DNA of 64,000 nt from positions 1 to 64,000 of the forward strand of contig NC_134831.1 of NCBI RefSeq assembly GCF_004210375.1, written 5' to 3'. The stretch is from Tachypleus tridentatus. Taxonomy: Eukaryota; Arthropoda; Merostomata; Xiphosura; Limulidae. The position numbers and the translations under genes are program-made. Each line of letters opens with the position of its first letter. Position 1 is the first letter of the stretch. The notes under the pieces are model-generated. The model searched no databases, was not told the origin of the DNA, and worked only from the letters and a program-made list of their open reading frames with translations. Below, piece by piece: positions 23,308-37,009 of this stretch.

Positions 23308-24740
23308 TGTAACACTAAGAACACTTGCCAAGAGTTCATCTCTTACAAGATAACTATCCACAAAGTTCACAATGTTCAAATGTTTCACATCACACAATAT
23401 TAATAGTTCAGTAATTAAACACTCTTCATTAGGTTGCTCAGTTAGATAAATCTTTGTAACAGCAACTTACAACTAAGTTCCTCTATCTATTGCTTTATAT
23501 ACACCTGCTGAATGACTAACACAATAAAAGAAATATCATTAGAATCTGTAATGTACTCGAATGTGAAGACATTACCAGAATCTAGTGATAAAATTATGCT
23601 TTAAAAAACAAATGAACAATGGAAAATCACCTGTTTAAAATATTTGTACAATAATAAAACTGTATGCATATCTTATTATACAGGAAACACAATATCATAC
23701 ATAACTAAATGTCTCTCAATATATGAAGACTACCATAAAGTTTCAATAAAAAATAAACAGAAAGTGAAATTGACACACACAAGCACCACTTTTTAAAATA
23801 ACATTAATAACTTTTTGGGAGTGATTCTAGTGTTACAATTGAGATGTACTAGTAACGTGATGATTTTAGAATCTTTTCAGCTAATCATTCATGAGTGAAT
23901 TAATCCATTGAAGTAAATTTTTTTTAGTATGAGAATATCAATGACTATTGATTATTCTGCTCTATAAATCTTGTAAATTTGTGTATGGCCAAATATGCTT
24001 TACAATTTCACAAAGTAATAATGTCTTTATACACTGTTATTCTACTCAACAGAAGTTACTAAATGCTCTCTTTTAATCAAAATGTGCAGTTATTCAGTTT
24101 CAAATTTTAACTTTATGAACTATGTAAGTATTTTTGCTGGGACTTAGTTATTTTTTAACACAAACTTTTGTTGAAGTAAAATGTAATAGCTGTATTTGTG
24201 CGAGATGAATCAAACTGTCCACTTGTTATCTGCATTTGTTTAATTCCTTGGTAGGTCAGAAAATGGCAAGGTGTTACTTACATTGAACATTTCTATATTT
24301 TATGATTTAAATCACATTTTCAATACATCAGGAATATGTTAAGCAGCACATACATTTCCCCTTTACATCACATATAGTGTGATAATGTTATAAACGCCAT
24401 TACTTTCTTTACTGAAAATGCATTTCCATGCACTACTTACCTTTTCTTATATAAATAGCTATTCACATGCATTACTGCCCTCTATATGCAAAACATTTTT
24501 ACATGCATGCCACAAGCCTTCTGCTGCCCCTCCATCAGAAATGATTTATTCTAATATGTCTCATGCAAATTATCAGGACAACCCTCAACCAGTGAAACTG
24601 CCACATATTCAGGGTTACTCATGTTATTTCCTCTATTGAATTTTACCAGAATATCACAACGAGTTTTTCCACAAATTGGAAGATTCTGCTTTAAACAAGA
24701 AAGTGAGATGTGTGAAAGGAGTTAAATAACAATCAAAAAT
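23308..24740. other. No gene recognised
   Basis: AT-rich sequence. The plus-strand frame at 24418-24639 has no recognisable domain. Confidence 0.4.
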
Positions 24741-24746
24741 ACAATT

Positions 24747-26480
24747 TTAGTATTGAAAAATTATAATATTATATATATGTTCACATAAATACCTAGAATT
24801 CATATTCCATACAAAAGAACCAGAGCCACAAAATAAAGGAAGAATCCTTTGAAAGCATAGAGGGAAAACATATGGAAACAAGAGAATAAGATGCAAAGAA
24901 CTGATGTGAGAGACTGTACTACAATTGAACTCTTTGTCCATTGAAGAAAATTGTGGTACATGTGGATGGAAAACAGTGTCCAAGTAGTGTGTGAAAAAAA
25001 CAATGGAATTGCTTCCAGAAGTACAGTGAATAACATACAACAGACCACACTGAACAAGCCAACGACATCCAAAACCCAGGTTACTGGGAACTAACATCCA
25101 TACAGTGATAGGGTGAGGAGCAAAATGTCTACACTTCAAGTTCAGAAGATGCAATAACATTAATAACAACAAGTAATTACCATCAAAAGGTAAATAAGGC
25201 CCCTGAAAAATTTAATAATAATAAAAAATAACTTACCGAGCCAAAGTCACATGGAAATTTGAAGAGTGGCTGTACATCAAAAAAGACAGCCCAATGAGAA
25301 TGAAATGGTGATACTATACAAACAGCGAGAGACGAATGTGTTAGACGTAGTCAACTAGTGCAGTTGAAGAAGTTCTTCCAGAGGATGATAAAGGTGAAAT
25401 ACAAGAGAAAAGGTAAGACATCAAATATGATGAGAATAAATATGAAACAAAAAAGTACAGGACGACAACAAAAGAGACGAATAAACTAACTGAATCAAAA
25501 GCCCTGTCCCCACTGGTGAAGCTGAAAAGAGAAATATCACAAACACAGTGTAGTTACCAAGGAAAAAAAGAGAGGGGAACAAGCACAACAGATGACAGTT
25601 GTATAAGCAATGAAACATTGAAGATTACATACAGAAAGTAGTCTGTCTGGATCAGACATATGATAAAGGTTACTAATGGAAGGAAGGTAGATCAATGAGT
25701 TATCCTCACTAGCTACTGTTGTTTTGAGGAGGAAAGAATGATTCAGATAAAGGAGAAATATGTAGGATGATAAAGAGATAATAGCACATTGAATATAAAT
25801 GTTGTAGGAAAATTAACTTGTGTTAAGATCATAGAATAAAAGAACTGATGTCCCAATGTAAAGACTGAGAATTACTGTAGTACATGCCAGAAGCATGAAA
25901 ACAATATCGATGTAGCTATATTGGAATGTACAATACTCTGACAAAGTTAGCCCTGTAATGTATGAGCTGCACAGATCCAGTGCAATGTACATAGAACACA
26001 TTTATCAGCTGTGTCCACACATCTCAGACAAACCCTTAGTTCACTGGCTTGACCAGGAGACTGCAGATGAAACCAATGAGTCAGAGGAGGATGAGAACAT
26101 TGTTTATGATTGTTACATCCTGCATGAGAATAGAGAAAGGAAACTGTACTTGTATAGAACATCTGAAGATTAAAAAGAGAAAACATCCAAAAAAGGACAG
26201 CACAAATCTAACGTAGCTTATCCAAATATTAAATGGAATATAATTAAAGGCCACTTTATGAGAGAGGAACAATCGCAGCCACAACAACACAAACAACCAG
26301 TACCTGGCACAAATCATAAGGTGTGTTATCATGTAATTTGCCCTGGTGTTCAGAGGTACTGAGGGAAGTAAGATAAAAATGACATTGGAGGGTACAGCAT
26401 CTAACTAGTTTTACCTCCATATTGTCAGCCCACATGATTAAGACAGAAATTGAGCAAATGTGGAAAGCTGGATGTTCACA
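24747..26480 (-). CDS. Unidentified hydrophobic minus-strand exon series (candidate multi-pass membrane gene)
   Basis: I do not recognise a family. Blocks on the minus strand show exon-like borders. Block 1 is about 26480-26304, ending CAG|GTACTG in phase 0. Block 2 starts at 26162 after TTTTTAATCTTCAG, also phase 0. Block 3 is about 25990-25633, hydrophobic (SYIDIVFMLLACTTVILSLY) with one internal stop near 25812, ending TCT|GTATGT. Block 4 is 25313-25237, ending TCG|GTAAGT. Block 5 starts at 25202 after AATTTTTCAG in phase 0 and is open to 24747. Blocks 1-2 and 4-5 join in phase; 2-3 and 3-4 do not. Reverse complements of purine-rich DNA often look hydrophobic, so chance is a real alternative. 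It could also be a decayed gene. Confidence 0.22.
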
Positions 26481-26509
26481 AAAACTAAATAAATAAAATA
26501 AAACCAAAA

Positions 26510-27319
26510 AAATGATAATAAATTATAATGAAAAAAAACATTACACCAACAGGGAAGACAGCAAAACTGTCCTTGAATTTAGCATTTCAGCTCTCAATAC
26601 AATGTTTTGACATAAATAACAAAGTATTAGGGTGTTACTATACAGAACCCAACCTACATTATAAATATAGTTCCCATCCTGCATCCTTTATGTTACCATC
26701 TGAAAATTCAATGGTTCTAATGAGATCCACAGAGTAGCAGGTATTATATAAAGTTAATAACATAAAGCAAAAAAAAAAAGATATTACATACATGTATAAT
26801 AACTTGTCTGTAATGCTATTTGAGATTCTCCCTCATAAAAAAAGTACCCCTCTAGGAAATTTTGTTAATTTGTTGTATCTTTCATTAGATAACAAAACAT
26901 AAGTAAAACTATAAGTTTTTAAAATGGACTCAATAAGATCTGTTCAAATATGATCTCAAATCCTAATTTCAACATTGTTCAAGGTGGACACCCAAATGCC
27001 ACTGGGTGCAGAAGGCTCAGAAGCAAAATACACACCTCAGTACTTTTTAAGACCTCAGATGGATAATACAGTAATGTATCATATTCATGTTCCTAGATTT
27101 GGGAAGATGTCTCCCACCAACAGTTCACACATCAATAAAAAATATTTCCAGTAGCTTCTCAGCATAAACACCACGTGGTGATATGGTAGTTTGATAATAT
27201 CCAAATAATGTGTAGCATATGCTTAGTAATAACATAACTTCATAGCATTTTGGCATTACACAGTTAACACGTAATAATATAACACTTTTTTTATGCAGTC
27301 AGAATGTACTCTTATGACA
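26510..27319. other. No gene recognised
   Basis: AT-rich sequence with A-runs near 26529 and 26770. Nothing coding was recognised. Confidence 0.45.
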
Positions 27320-27407
27320 TGTAGTACTAACTGTGCTCTGCCCACCACTGTATCAAAACTAGGTTTCTAGTGGTATAAGTCTGCAGACATACTATTGGGG
27401 AGCCACA
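27320..27407 (-). repeat. Minor SINE family, partial copy
   Basis: The reverse complement reads TATGTCTGCAGACTTATACC..CTAGAAACC.AGTTTTGATAC..GTGGTGGGCAGAGCACAG. This matches the arrangement of the minor SINE copies at 2.1 and 40.3 kb. Confidence 0.6.
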
Positions 27408-27995
27408 TAGTGCTACTAAGTAGCAATAGCATGAGTATATTAATTTCATTTGAAAAGCAAAAAGATAAATCAGTTAGCAGTGTAACTTATAGGCTATTAG
27501 GTATTCCACACAGTATTTGTTTTTGGTGTTTAAACATTACTTTTGTATACTTAACATTGCATCCAAATAAAAATATTATAAATTGTGTAAAATATTATTT
27601 TCCATATAAAAAGAAAAAAGGATAATTAGTTGCAAATTTACTTACTTATTTGATGTACTTGTTATAATGTGGATAAGTCCTAAACTTCAGGAATGATGTT
27701 ATAGCTTAATTATACCTAATTTGAATAAGATCATCTCAAATGTCCAGCATTCTTGAATTAGCAACTTTAAATCTCCAAAATACTAATTTACATAATGATA
27801 AAATATGCTTTCTACATCCACAGAAAGTTTGTAGAATGTTTAAAATCACAAACTAAAAAAGAAGTTGACAGCAACAGTATCAGATGGAATAAGTAAATAA
27901 GTCCTAGACTTCAGGGATGAAAAACAGGGTTTAACAATATATATTTAGTTTTGTTGTCATACCACAGTCACAAAAGCACAGATCAGAGAATTTGC
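27408..27995. other. No gene; short direct repeat
   Basis: No gene recognised. The phrase ATAAGTCCTA.ACTTCAGG.ATGA occurs at 27672-27696 and again at 27898-27922. It is probably a small duplication or the residue of the Tc1-like element that follows. Confidence 0.4.
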
Positions 27996-29010
27996 ATAAG
28001 ATCTTTATGTGATTCTCTTTGGACTCTCCAAATTCTACAGACTTCAGTTGTTCCCAAAACACTGTCAAACACATCCTTGAGGCCAAGACAGGAAAATTTG
28101 AACATAGAGGCAGAACACTTAAACTCAATGATACTGATGTCAGGTATCTTTGTTCATTCTGCCTTCAGTACAAAGGAAAGACTGCCACTGATGTCAAAGT
28201 GATATAAATGAACATATATTAAATGACAGAAAGGTGTCCAGATCTAAAGAATCAAGAAGACTCACTGATAATGTAATATCTGGTTGTGTATCAGTTAAAA
28301 AGCTTTTACTTTGATATTCAAATATCAGCAAGAGACTTAAATTTACTGAAAAATACAAAAAATGGACTGTTAATAATTGGAAAGAGCTGTTATGGATGGA
28401 TGAGTCCAAGTTTGAAGTATTTCGTCAAAGTGTAGATAGTATGTCTAGCTGAAGATAGTAGAAAGATACTTATCTCAATGCATAGCACCTGCCATAAAGC
28501 ATGGTAGAAGCAGTATGATGATCCGGGGACATTTTTCTGCTGAGGTGATAGAAAATATCTACAAAATAAATGGAATAATAGACCAGCACAAGTACAATGC
28601 AGTATTGATCGAGTAGGGTATACCCGGTAGTTTACATATTATTGGTAAAGGACTCTACTGCCAAGATTATAATAACTTCAAATACTCATACAACCTATGC
28701 AGAAAAATTTACTTGGCTATGAAAGCTGTTGCTGAAATCATTTCAAATGATGTAACTGCTCTCCAAAGAGTTGCAGTCTCAACCTAATTGAGCAGATCTG
28801 GGATTTGATAGATTAAAAACTTGGCAAATCAAAAGTTACTTCCAAAAAGCTTCATATGAGTGTATCAGAAACACTTGGAATAAAATCTCAAAGGACACTC
28901 TTATTAAATATCTTGCAGCAATACCTGAAAAACCATCTACTGTAATTAAAGCAAGAGAAAGACAACAAAATGTTAACTGTTTCCTTAATCAATCACTCTA
29001 ACTATATTTC
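27996..29010 (+). pseudogene. Tc1-like transposase pseudogene
   Basis: Plus-strand fragments follow a Tc1-type transposase. There is a bipartite DNA-binding region (SQNTVKHILEAKTGKFEHRG, then LNDTDVRYLCSF) and an N-terminal-to-core linker (RKVSRSKESRRLTDNVI). The first catalytic block is FTEKYKKWTVNNWKELLWMD, then ESKFEVF, near 28340-28425. The C-terminal end is WNKISKDTLIKYLAAIPEKP, near 28885. Many frameshifts and stops lie between these. Clear inverted ends were not found. Confidence 0.75.
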
Positions 29011-30166
29011 AGTTGTACTAAGTTAGAATAACAATAAAATATTGATGTTTAGTATGGGATTCACCTTCTATTGTTCTTTTGAGACAACCTGAAATCTATT
29101 TTTGACTTTGTCCTAACACATTTCCACACTTCTGTATTACAAGTTTAACATATGTTACAGGGAAGAGCATTATAAAGACAGGCTGATAAATAAAGAGTAT
29201 ATAACATTAAACTACAACTTTTTACCAACACAATTTGTATAAACAATGACAAAGTAAGTGTACTGTAAATTTGACTTGCATTGTGAAGAATCTATAGGGA
29301 TTCATACTTAACCATTCCTCTGTAAGAAAATGTTTTCAAGCTTGAAATTTCTACTGACAAAAATGTTACATATGCTTTATCATAAGAAGCATCAAAAAAT
29401 AACATTACAAAAAATTAACTCTCGACTCATTAACAGTCTTACAAGAGTCTTACTGTAATTTATTGAATAATTCCCAATTTTATTAGTAATACAAGATATT
29501 ACAGAATGTTCTTTACTTTGGAATTAAACTTGAAGAACAAAAAATAAGATTTTCTACTTGTTTCTCAAACAATTAATGAAATTCTCCATAAATTATTATA
29601 AACAATTTAAACTTTTCCATCACTATTTTTAAAACATTTGTTTTATATTACAAGTTACCAGTACTGATAATGGTATCACTTACATTTAGAAGTACATGTT
29701 TTTTTAGTTGATTTGTTCATTTTTCTCTCACTCATCTCAACAAATATTATAAAAGGTGGAATGATATCTTTAAATTTCTATAAATATCCATAAATGGTTT
29801 TCTTTATGAAAATTTACTTAACACCCAACTTTCATCATTATTCTCATGATGCATGACATTGTAGGTATGTCATTTTCTTTATTTTCCTGAACTTTCAAAA
29901 CTGTATCATATGACATGAAGTATTAATTAGAAAGGTTCTAGTGTAACTTCCTCCTCAAGACATTATGTAGTAAATTACATTCACAGCAACACAAATTGGT
30001 AAGTTTGATATGAAAGATGTGCAACTCACAGTAATTCACTTATTTTATATATATCAGATATTTGAGAATAAAATAATATGATAGAAATATTTGCTCCTGA
30101 AAAAATGCACAGAAAAGGAGCAAGTAGATGGTGATTCCAACTACCATAAACAAACAGTAACATGTG

Positions 30167-30207
<41 letters not shown>

Positions 30208-30253
30208 AAAAGTTATTAATATTCTTTTTGCATAGAAGTTTTTCTTATATACA
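29011..30253. other. No gene; TA/TG microsatellite
   Basis: AT-rich sequence. A compound dinucleotide repeat, (TA)n followed by (TG)n, lies at about 30165-30207. No gene was recognised. Confidence 0.5.
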
Positions 30254-30255
30254 TA

Positions 30256-31482
30256 TTAGGTCATCCCATAATTAATGTCGTTTTTTGGGATAGGATAAGT
30301 TTAAATGCATATTTCTTGGCTAAATGAAGTTATTCTCAAAGTCACACAAGTTATATGGGATGAGGTGATAACATTCAGAGTAAACCAATTTGTTTCTTTA
30401 CTAATTTTTGTTGTATTTATTTTAGAAGCCCCAATTATCATGGAGGTATCAGAAGAGCACATAAAGAATATAATGTTTTACAACTTCAGAAAATGAAAGA
30501 GTGCTACTGAAGAAGCATTCAAGATGTGTACAACAATGACATTCTGAATGTAGGGAAGTGTCAAAGATGGTTCCATAAGTTTAAAACTGGTGACTACAGT
30601 TTGACGGATGCAGCTCGCACTGAGTGCCCTGCTGAGTTTGACAATGACCTGCTTCTAGCAATACATGAGAAAGATTGTGCTGTAACTGTTGTCCATCCTT
30701 CCATTGTCCATCAACATTTGCAACTTGGTAGAGTTTTAAAGTTTGGAAAATGGATACCACATGAGTTGTCAGCTTATAATCTGAGAGAATGAGTAGACAT
30801 CTGCACATCTCTTCACTCTCATGAACTTCAAGCTTCATTTTTGAGCCACCTAGTTAGTGACTGGAGATAAGAAATGGATACTCTTTCAAAATGTCATGCA
30901 CTGCCAACAGTGGGTTAATGCAGTAGAACCAGCTACACCACAGTCAAAAGTGAACCTGTACTTCACGTGGTGTAATACTCTTTGAGTTGTTACAAACAAA
31001 TCACACAATAACTGCTGAGAGATGCTGGCAGTAACTGGATTAATTGAAAGCTGCACTAAAAAATAAATAAAAAGAGACCTGCTTTGGTAAATCAGAAAGG
31101 AGTTGTTTTCCACCAAAACAATGCACATCCTAACATTGCTAGGGTCACTTTTAAAAAAATTGAACAGCTTAGCTGGAAGAAACTTCCCCATCCTCCTTAT
31201 TCTCCTGATCTTGCTCCTTCAGATTATAATCTTTTCAAAACTTCACACATCATCTGAATGAAAAACAGTTTACTTCTATGATTTGTTAAAAGTAACTCTT
31301 GTACCTTTTATATCTCAAAACAACTTGATTTTATAAGTGTGATTTTGAAAATATTTTGATACATTTCCAGACTGTTATTGAGAAGAGATGAAAAATATGT
31401 AATTGATTAAAGTTGTTATTTGAGTTATTTTTCTCCTTTTAAATCTTAGTGTTAAAATGATATTACTTATGGGATGACCTCA
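30256..31482 (+). mobile_element. mariner element, internally deleted, with both ends
   Basis: The left end is TTAGGTCATCCCATAATTAA (30256 on) and the right end, inverted, is AGGTCATCCCATAAGTAATA (near 31480). TTAGGTCATCCCATAAGT-type ends are typical of mariner elements. Transposase remnants are on the plus strand, beginning with MEVSEEHIKNIMFYNFRK at 30439. A frameshifted DNA-binding region follows at 30526-30790 (KCQRWFHKFKTGDYSLTDAA, then RTECPAEFDNDLL). The catalytic end has VVFHQNNAHPNIARVT and then YSPDLAPSDYNLF near 31195-31235, the D34D signature of mariners. Part of the core is deleted, and stops are present. Confidence 0.9.
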
Positions 31483-33870
31483 CAGTTTTCATATATACAG
31501 TGTAATCCAGACAGGAAACCTAAACAGTAAAAAAAAGGAAATAACTGCATCACTGACAATGTTTCTGTTTAAAGCTTTATGTGATTTTGTAGTCAACAAA
31601 TTCAAGATGCAAAAAGAGCTTAAAATTGTATTTATAAAACAGAGAGTAATCTATCAATTAATTTAGGATTAACTGGATAAGTTCATTTATTCCAGAACCT
31701 TCAACAGAAAAACATGTGTCTTTGAAATAGCATCTCAATATTACTTGCCAGAAAACAAACTACCAGAGCAGTTCCTAAAATTAAAGATATAAGTACCTAT
31801 CAATTAAAATACATACAAACATGTACTCACTTGTTTAGGCACACTTTCCCAGTTTGAATGATTTAATATTTCTTAACTCTTTTCTGTCTTCAATCTTATA
31901 AAACCTTATTTCTTGATCTTCTAACCACACTACAACATTGAAAACTCATTCTCATCTGTGAAATATGTATTTGAAAATACATTTGAAAACACACTAGTTA
32001 ATTCCATCCAGAACACAAACAAAATCAATTTAACTTGAGAAATACCAACTAAAATATTATTCAAAACATTGCCAAAAGCAATTTACCACTGTCTTACTAA
32101 TATTAAAGTATATAACTTTACAACTACATGAAAGTGTAATTCAGAGAATAAAACAAATTATCAATCACTTTCAACTATAAAAACCTGAGTTTGAATACAA
32201 TATCAAAAGTCTTATAATATATCTAAACTGCTATAAGTTGCACTAACATTACATTTAAAAAAAACACTTTACTACTAATATAAATTTCTAAATGATAAAA
32301 TGAGACACATCTTAGTACAACAAATAGAAATACAGTTAGCCACATTGCACAGATGTTTAACTTGCATTTCTTTCCACATAAAACAAATATTCTAACAAAA
32401 TGTATTAAATAACATTAAATTATCTCTCATAATAATACTGTTCTGAAACTTTATGTACACTTCATTTTAAAAGATATAAACAAAAGGCAGATGTAAATAT
32501 ACTTCAGTCAACATTTTGAAGTAACACATATTAAAAGCTTATCAAAGTTTTAAAAAGGTCTAACATTAATAAGTCATACAATAACATGGTAAGTTTATTT
32601 ATTGTTTTGAGTATGGTAAAGTTCAGCCCTAACTAAATTAAACCAACAAATATATATAAATTACAGTGACAATTTATTTCTTTAGAGCAGAAAAGATGTA
32701 TACAAAACAAATGTCAGGCCTAAGACAAGTGGACTTAGAATTATGGTGTATGTGATAAGAGTTCTTTTGTATTACTCTAGTATTTAAAGAAGTACTGTTA
32801 CAATAAATATATTAATTTTATTGCAAATGTTTTGTGGGTCTCTTTAAGCTAAAATTAATAAACACCAATTAACCAGTCATATTTCCTGAGTAACACTCTC
32901 TTATATTTTTGTTCTCAGAAGAATAACAAACCTGATTATCCTTTCTGATTCTAAACATGTTTCAATATGTTTCTTGTTGAAAATTGTAAAGCTGTTTGAT
33001 ATATTTCTGCTCATAAAGGACAATGTAACTCAATATGGGTTTTAGATAAATTTCTAAATTTACTATGTAATGGTACTGTTGCTTCATTATGGGTCTGTAT
33101 TACATATGTATCTTAAACATTTCTTGGGAAAGTAGTTTTTCTAACCTAATCTGGTACAGATTTAATAAAACTTCATTGCTCTAACTCAAGTAGGATATAG
33201 TAATAACACTGAGGTACAATTCAAAGTATACAGCAGGCCAACACTAAAATAAGTATTTAACTTTGAATGAAATAACTGTATTCTTTGAACTTTTTGGGTG
33301 AATTATTTTAACGTATTTAATTCATTTTATTATCATAATGTACCATTAAAAATCTATAACAATACTCATTTTGAAACTGGTTGATATTTAAAATGAATTT
33401 AACAGTTTGATAGAAATATGGAGAATAACTTGTTACACAGTATTCTAAGTTAGTTCAGCTTGTGAAATGGATTCTAAAATAATTTAATCAGCCTAAGTGG
33501 ACTTTTAACATGAAGAGAACTGTCACATTTAAGATACAACTGTAGTCATCATAGTTTAAAGAATTCTTGTAGGTACATTTAACTTGTTTTAAATATCTAA
33601 TTTTAAAATAAGTGGACTGCTTGCTGCATGTTATTTTCAAATTTATCACTAACAAATCACAGACATCAACTGTAGAAGAATCCTAAAACTTTGATGTATG
33701 TAGTTTTTCTCACTATGAGTTGAATGTAAAAATCTACACAAGTATGCAGTGGAGTTAAAGTGTTGATAGAAGCCACATGTTTATTTCCTCTTTGGTTACT
33801 TTGTCTCAAAAACTGGAAAGTCTCACCTAAATACTAAAATTTGTTAAGTTCATATTTATTGTGACTAGTG
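31483..33870. other. No gene recognised
   Basis: About 2.4 kb of strongly AT-rich sequence without recognisable coding or repeat content. Confidence 0.5.
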
Positions 33871-33879
33871 ACATACACA

Positions 33880-36262
33880 ACATGACTAGATAGTGGTGAG
33901 GTCCACGATAAACTAATGAAAAATAAATAGGAGAAAAGTTTAGTTGAGGAAATTAGTGTAGAAGTAATTATAAGGGTAGACTTATTATTTACTATCATAA
34001 TAACAGAAGTAAAAGATATAAAATAGATAACTTTAGAGCATTAGTAGGAATGAAAGATTTTGATGTAATGGGAATAACTGAAATACGGTTAAACAAAGAT
34101 GATGTGTGACAAAAATTTCCTTCAAATATAGTGTTAAAGGTTTTTTAAAAATTAGAGTACAAAAGAGAGAAGATGATTTATATGTAAAATGTAAGTTACA
34201 TCCTGTTTTAGTTAAAGATATCAAAAATAACAGCAATGAGATTATGTCCAGTGAAGTTTCTATAAGTGGATATAAAGGGAAATGACATTTAATGGGAATT
34301 TGTTACAAACAACCAAAGGATATTGACAAAACTCAAACAGTTACAATGAGATTAAGGTTTCAGCTGTTGTATTAGGTTTGATGTTTTTCCTGCATATTGA
34401 AATGAGAAATTACAATATTTTGATTTCAAATTTTAAAGGGAAACAACAAGAATTATCTGTTAACTGGACAGCTGAGTTATGCTGAGACACTGAGCAAATG
34501 TGGAAAATCTTCAAAAAAAACTTTCAATATTCAAGGGAAATATTTTCCTTACAGAAAGAATAAGGAAGCAGCAAGTAAAAACAATGTTGGCTCACAAAGA
34601 GTATTAGAAATAAAATTAATGAGAAGCATAATAAATTGGAAATTAGGGGTGATGAAAATTGTCCCAATACTTATAGACCCATTAGTCTTACATCAGTTGT
34701 GGAACACATTTTGGAGAATCTGATTTAAAAAAAACTCCAAAAACTTATTTAACCAAGCTAAGAATTTTATTGGATAACTAACTGATGGAAAACCTTGCCT
34801 TAGAAATCTGTTGACATTTTTTCAAAAGGTTACCACTTGTGTTAATGAGAACAAGAGTAGATCTGGAAGAAAGGATTGTCACAAATGCAGTTCAACCAAA
34901 CCAGATTAATGTCACAAATGAGGTACCTCAGGGTTCAAGTCTTAGAACCTTTGCTCTTTTTGATTTGCATCCATGTCACAGATGAAAGAATGGTCAATAA
35001 ATTACTTAAATGTGCAGATTACATTAAGACATAGAGTGTTACTACCTGTGAAGAGGATGCTACTGATTTGCAGAAGGATTTATATCATTCAGTGAATTGG
35101 ACAAATAAATGGCAGATGGGATTTAATTATAATAAATGCAAAATAGTGCTGGTGGGTTATCATAATTTGAATAATAATTTGGATGGGAATAATCTAAACA
35201 GTGTCATGAAAGAAAGGGATCTTGATGTAATAGCTGATCAGTCTCAGAAGCTATCCAAGCATTGTGTTATTGCTGGTGGTGGGACAAATAAATTTCAGGT
35301 CATATTTAGAGAGATTTTCAATACGAGTCTAAAGCAGTTATAATTTCATTGTATGATTCATTTGTTGTGTCATATTTGGAGTATTGTGTTCAGTCTTGGT
35401 ATCCTTACCTTAGGAAGGGCTTTGAATTGTTTGAAGGGTTCAAAGTTGGGTTACTAGAATGGTGCTTAGGATGGAGGAGTTGTCATATGAGGAGTGGCTG
35501 AAATCTCTTGTACTGCTTTCTCTTGGAAAAAAAAGAATTGGAGGAGGGTGTGATATGATTGAGGTGTTAAAGATTGTAAAGGGAATTGATAATGTTGATG
35601 CATCATAATTGTTCATAATTAACAGTGAGAATAGTAGCGCTAGAGGACTCTAGTATAAACACTGGCAGGTTGGTTGGTTGCTTTAATGTTTTATGGCACA
35701 AAGCAGCTAGGTTATCTGTACCAAACATCCGGTAAAAAGGTAAAAGTAAATTTAGTACAATTCATAAAAGGAAATTAAGGTAAAACAAAACAAAGTTTAA
35801 AAAAAAAACATAAATAGCATAAGACCAATGTTTACATCTAGTCTACAACATCATAACTACAGTAATTCAAAGTTGTAAAGGACTTTCTGTAGCATGACTG
35901 TAATAATCATAACTCACCAGGAAGACTAACAGGTAAGTACAAAAACCACCATCAGTAAACTGAAGTTGGCCTTTCCAGTCCTGGTTTCAAGTTACTTAAT
36001 GGACACTGGCAGAGTAGAAGTCACCTTCAGCTAAGATAACTTTATTTTTCTTACAAGATAGTTGACCTTTGAAGTGGGTTTTCTTTGGATGTTATGGAGC
36101 AGAAAATTTAAACATGTTTAACAGAAAGCTTGATAAGTATATGAATAACTGTTGGCTTTAAGACTTCTAAAAATTTATTCATTAACATTTATAGTTTAAA
36201 TTAGAGGATGTAAGTGCCAGGATGGACCAATAGATCCCATACTGTTCCAAAACGTTATGTAT
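33880..36262 (+). pseudogene. CR1-like LINE, decayed, split by a SINE-like insertion
   Basis: Plus-strand fragments of one LINE ORF2 in order. The endonuclease part is at about 34030-34330 (FRALVGMKDFDVMGITE, then YVKCKLHPVLVKDIKNNSNE and LMGICYKQPKDID). After a deletion come reverse-transcriptase pieces: TYRPISLTSVVE near 34670, QGSSLR near 34930, then at 35045-35340 EDATDLQKDLYHSVNWTNKW, MGFNYNKCKIV and KERDLDVIADQSQKLSKH. The C-terminal region is near 35345-35600 (YLEYCVQSW, then MEELSYEEWLKSLVLLSLGK). The last codons resume at about 36100 (MFNRKLDKYMNNCWL) after an insertion at 35669-36002. Frameshifts are frequent, and the polymerase active-site region is missing. Confidence 0.85.
35659..36012 (-). 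repeat. SINE-like insertion with 10-bp target duplication
   Basis: A 334-bp insertion (35669-36002) lies in the CR1-like LINE and is flanked by a perfect ACACTGGCAG at 35659-35668 and 36003-36012. Its 3' end on the minus strand (GCTTTGTGCCATAAAACATT, then AAAGCAACCAACCAAC) resembles the ends of the SINEs in this window. Its 5' part (from CCATTAAGTAACTTGAAACC) is not the tRNA-like head of those families. A different SINE family, or a SINE with another head, is likely. Confidence 0.8.
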
Positions 36263-37009
36263 TATGTCTAGTGCTTCAGACTGCAGTCTAATTCCAAAAG
36301 ATTTAATATGTTTCTAATGCAACAATAAAACTTTTGTCGATAATGTAGCTTCTAACTCAGCTTTATTGTTAGTATTACATGGTTCACTATGGTACTGAGA
36401 GTAAGAGTAAGACCATACAACATAGAAGAATATGGTATTGGGAAAACTAACTTTTAAAAAGTTGTATTCTAATACCTAACTTTGTTTTGTTTCGATGGTC
36501 CCGGTTTGATTCTATTTCGGTTCATCTGTCCATTTGATTACAAACATATCTTTATACTGATGTTTATGTGTTAATGGTCGACGTTGTGTTTATTTCTGCA
36601 ACATACTAGACTAGGACCAACAAGGTATAGCAAAATATAAATTCTCTTTCTAAGAGTATGAATAACCTGGTCCTGAATTACATTGTTGAGTTGGCGAGAT
36701 CACTCGGCATATTACATTTTGTCTTTTGCAAAAAAGAACATTCTAAACGACCAAGAAATTTTGGCAACCAGAAAATAAAACATTTAAACTCACCATTTAC
36801 ACTAAAGTTATCTAAATTGTGATAACCGAAAGCTGTAAATTTCTTATTAAAAATCCTTATTTTTCGGTATTAATCAATGAACTATGGTCTACAAAAGACC
36901 TCTGCGCTACATAGTGGTTAGATTTTGTATAACGTTATATTTACATATTTGTTTAATTATAAATAATAATTAATTATAGATTATGAAAAATAAAATAACT
37001 CTTCATTGT
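36263..37009. other. No gene recognised
   Basis: AT-rich sequence without recognisable features. Confidence 0.45.

Noticed and set aside
25958-26173. Plus-strand frame with an acidic stretch (ETADETNESEEDENIVYD)
   Set aside because: It has a plausible composition but no start context, splice partners or recognisable homology. It overlaps the minus-strand blocks, and I could not show that either strand is coding.
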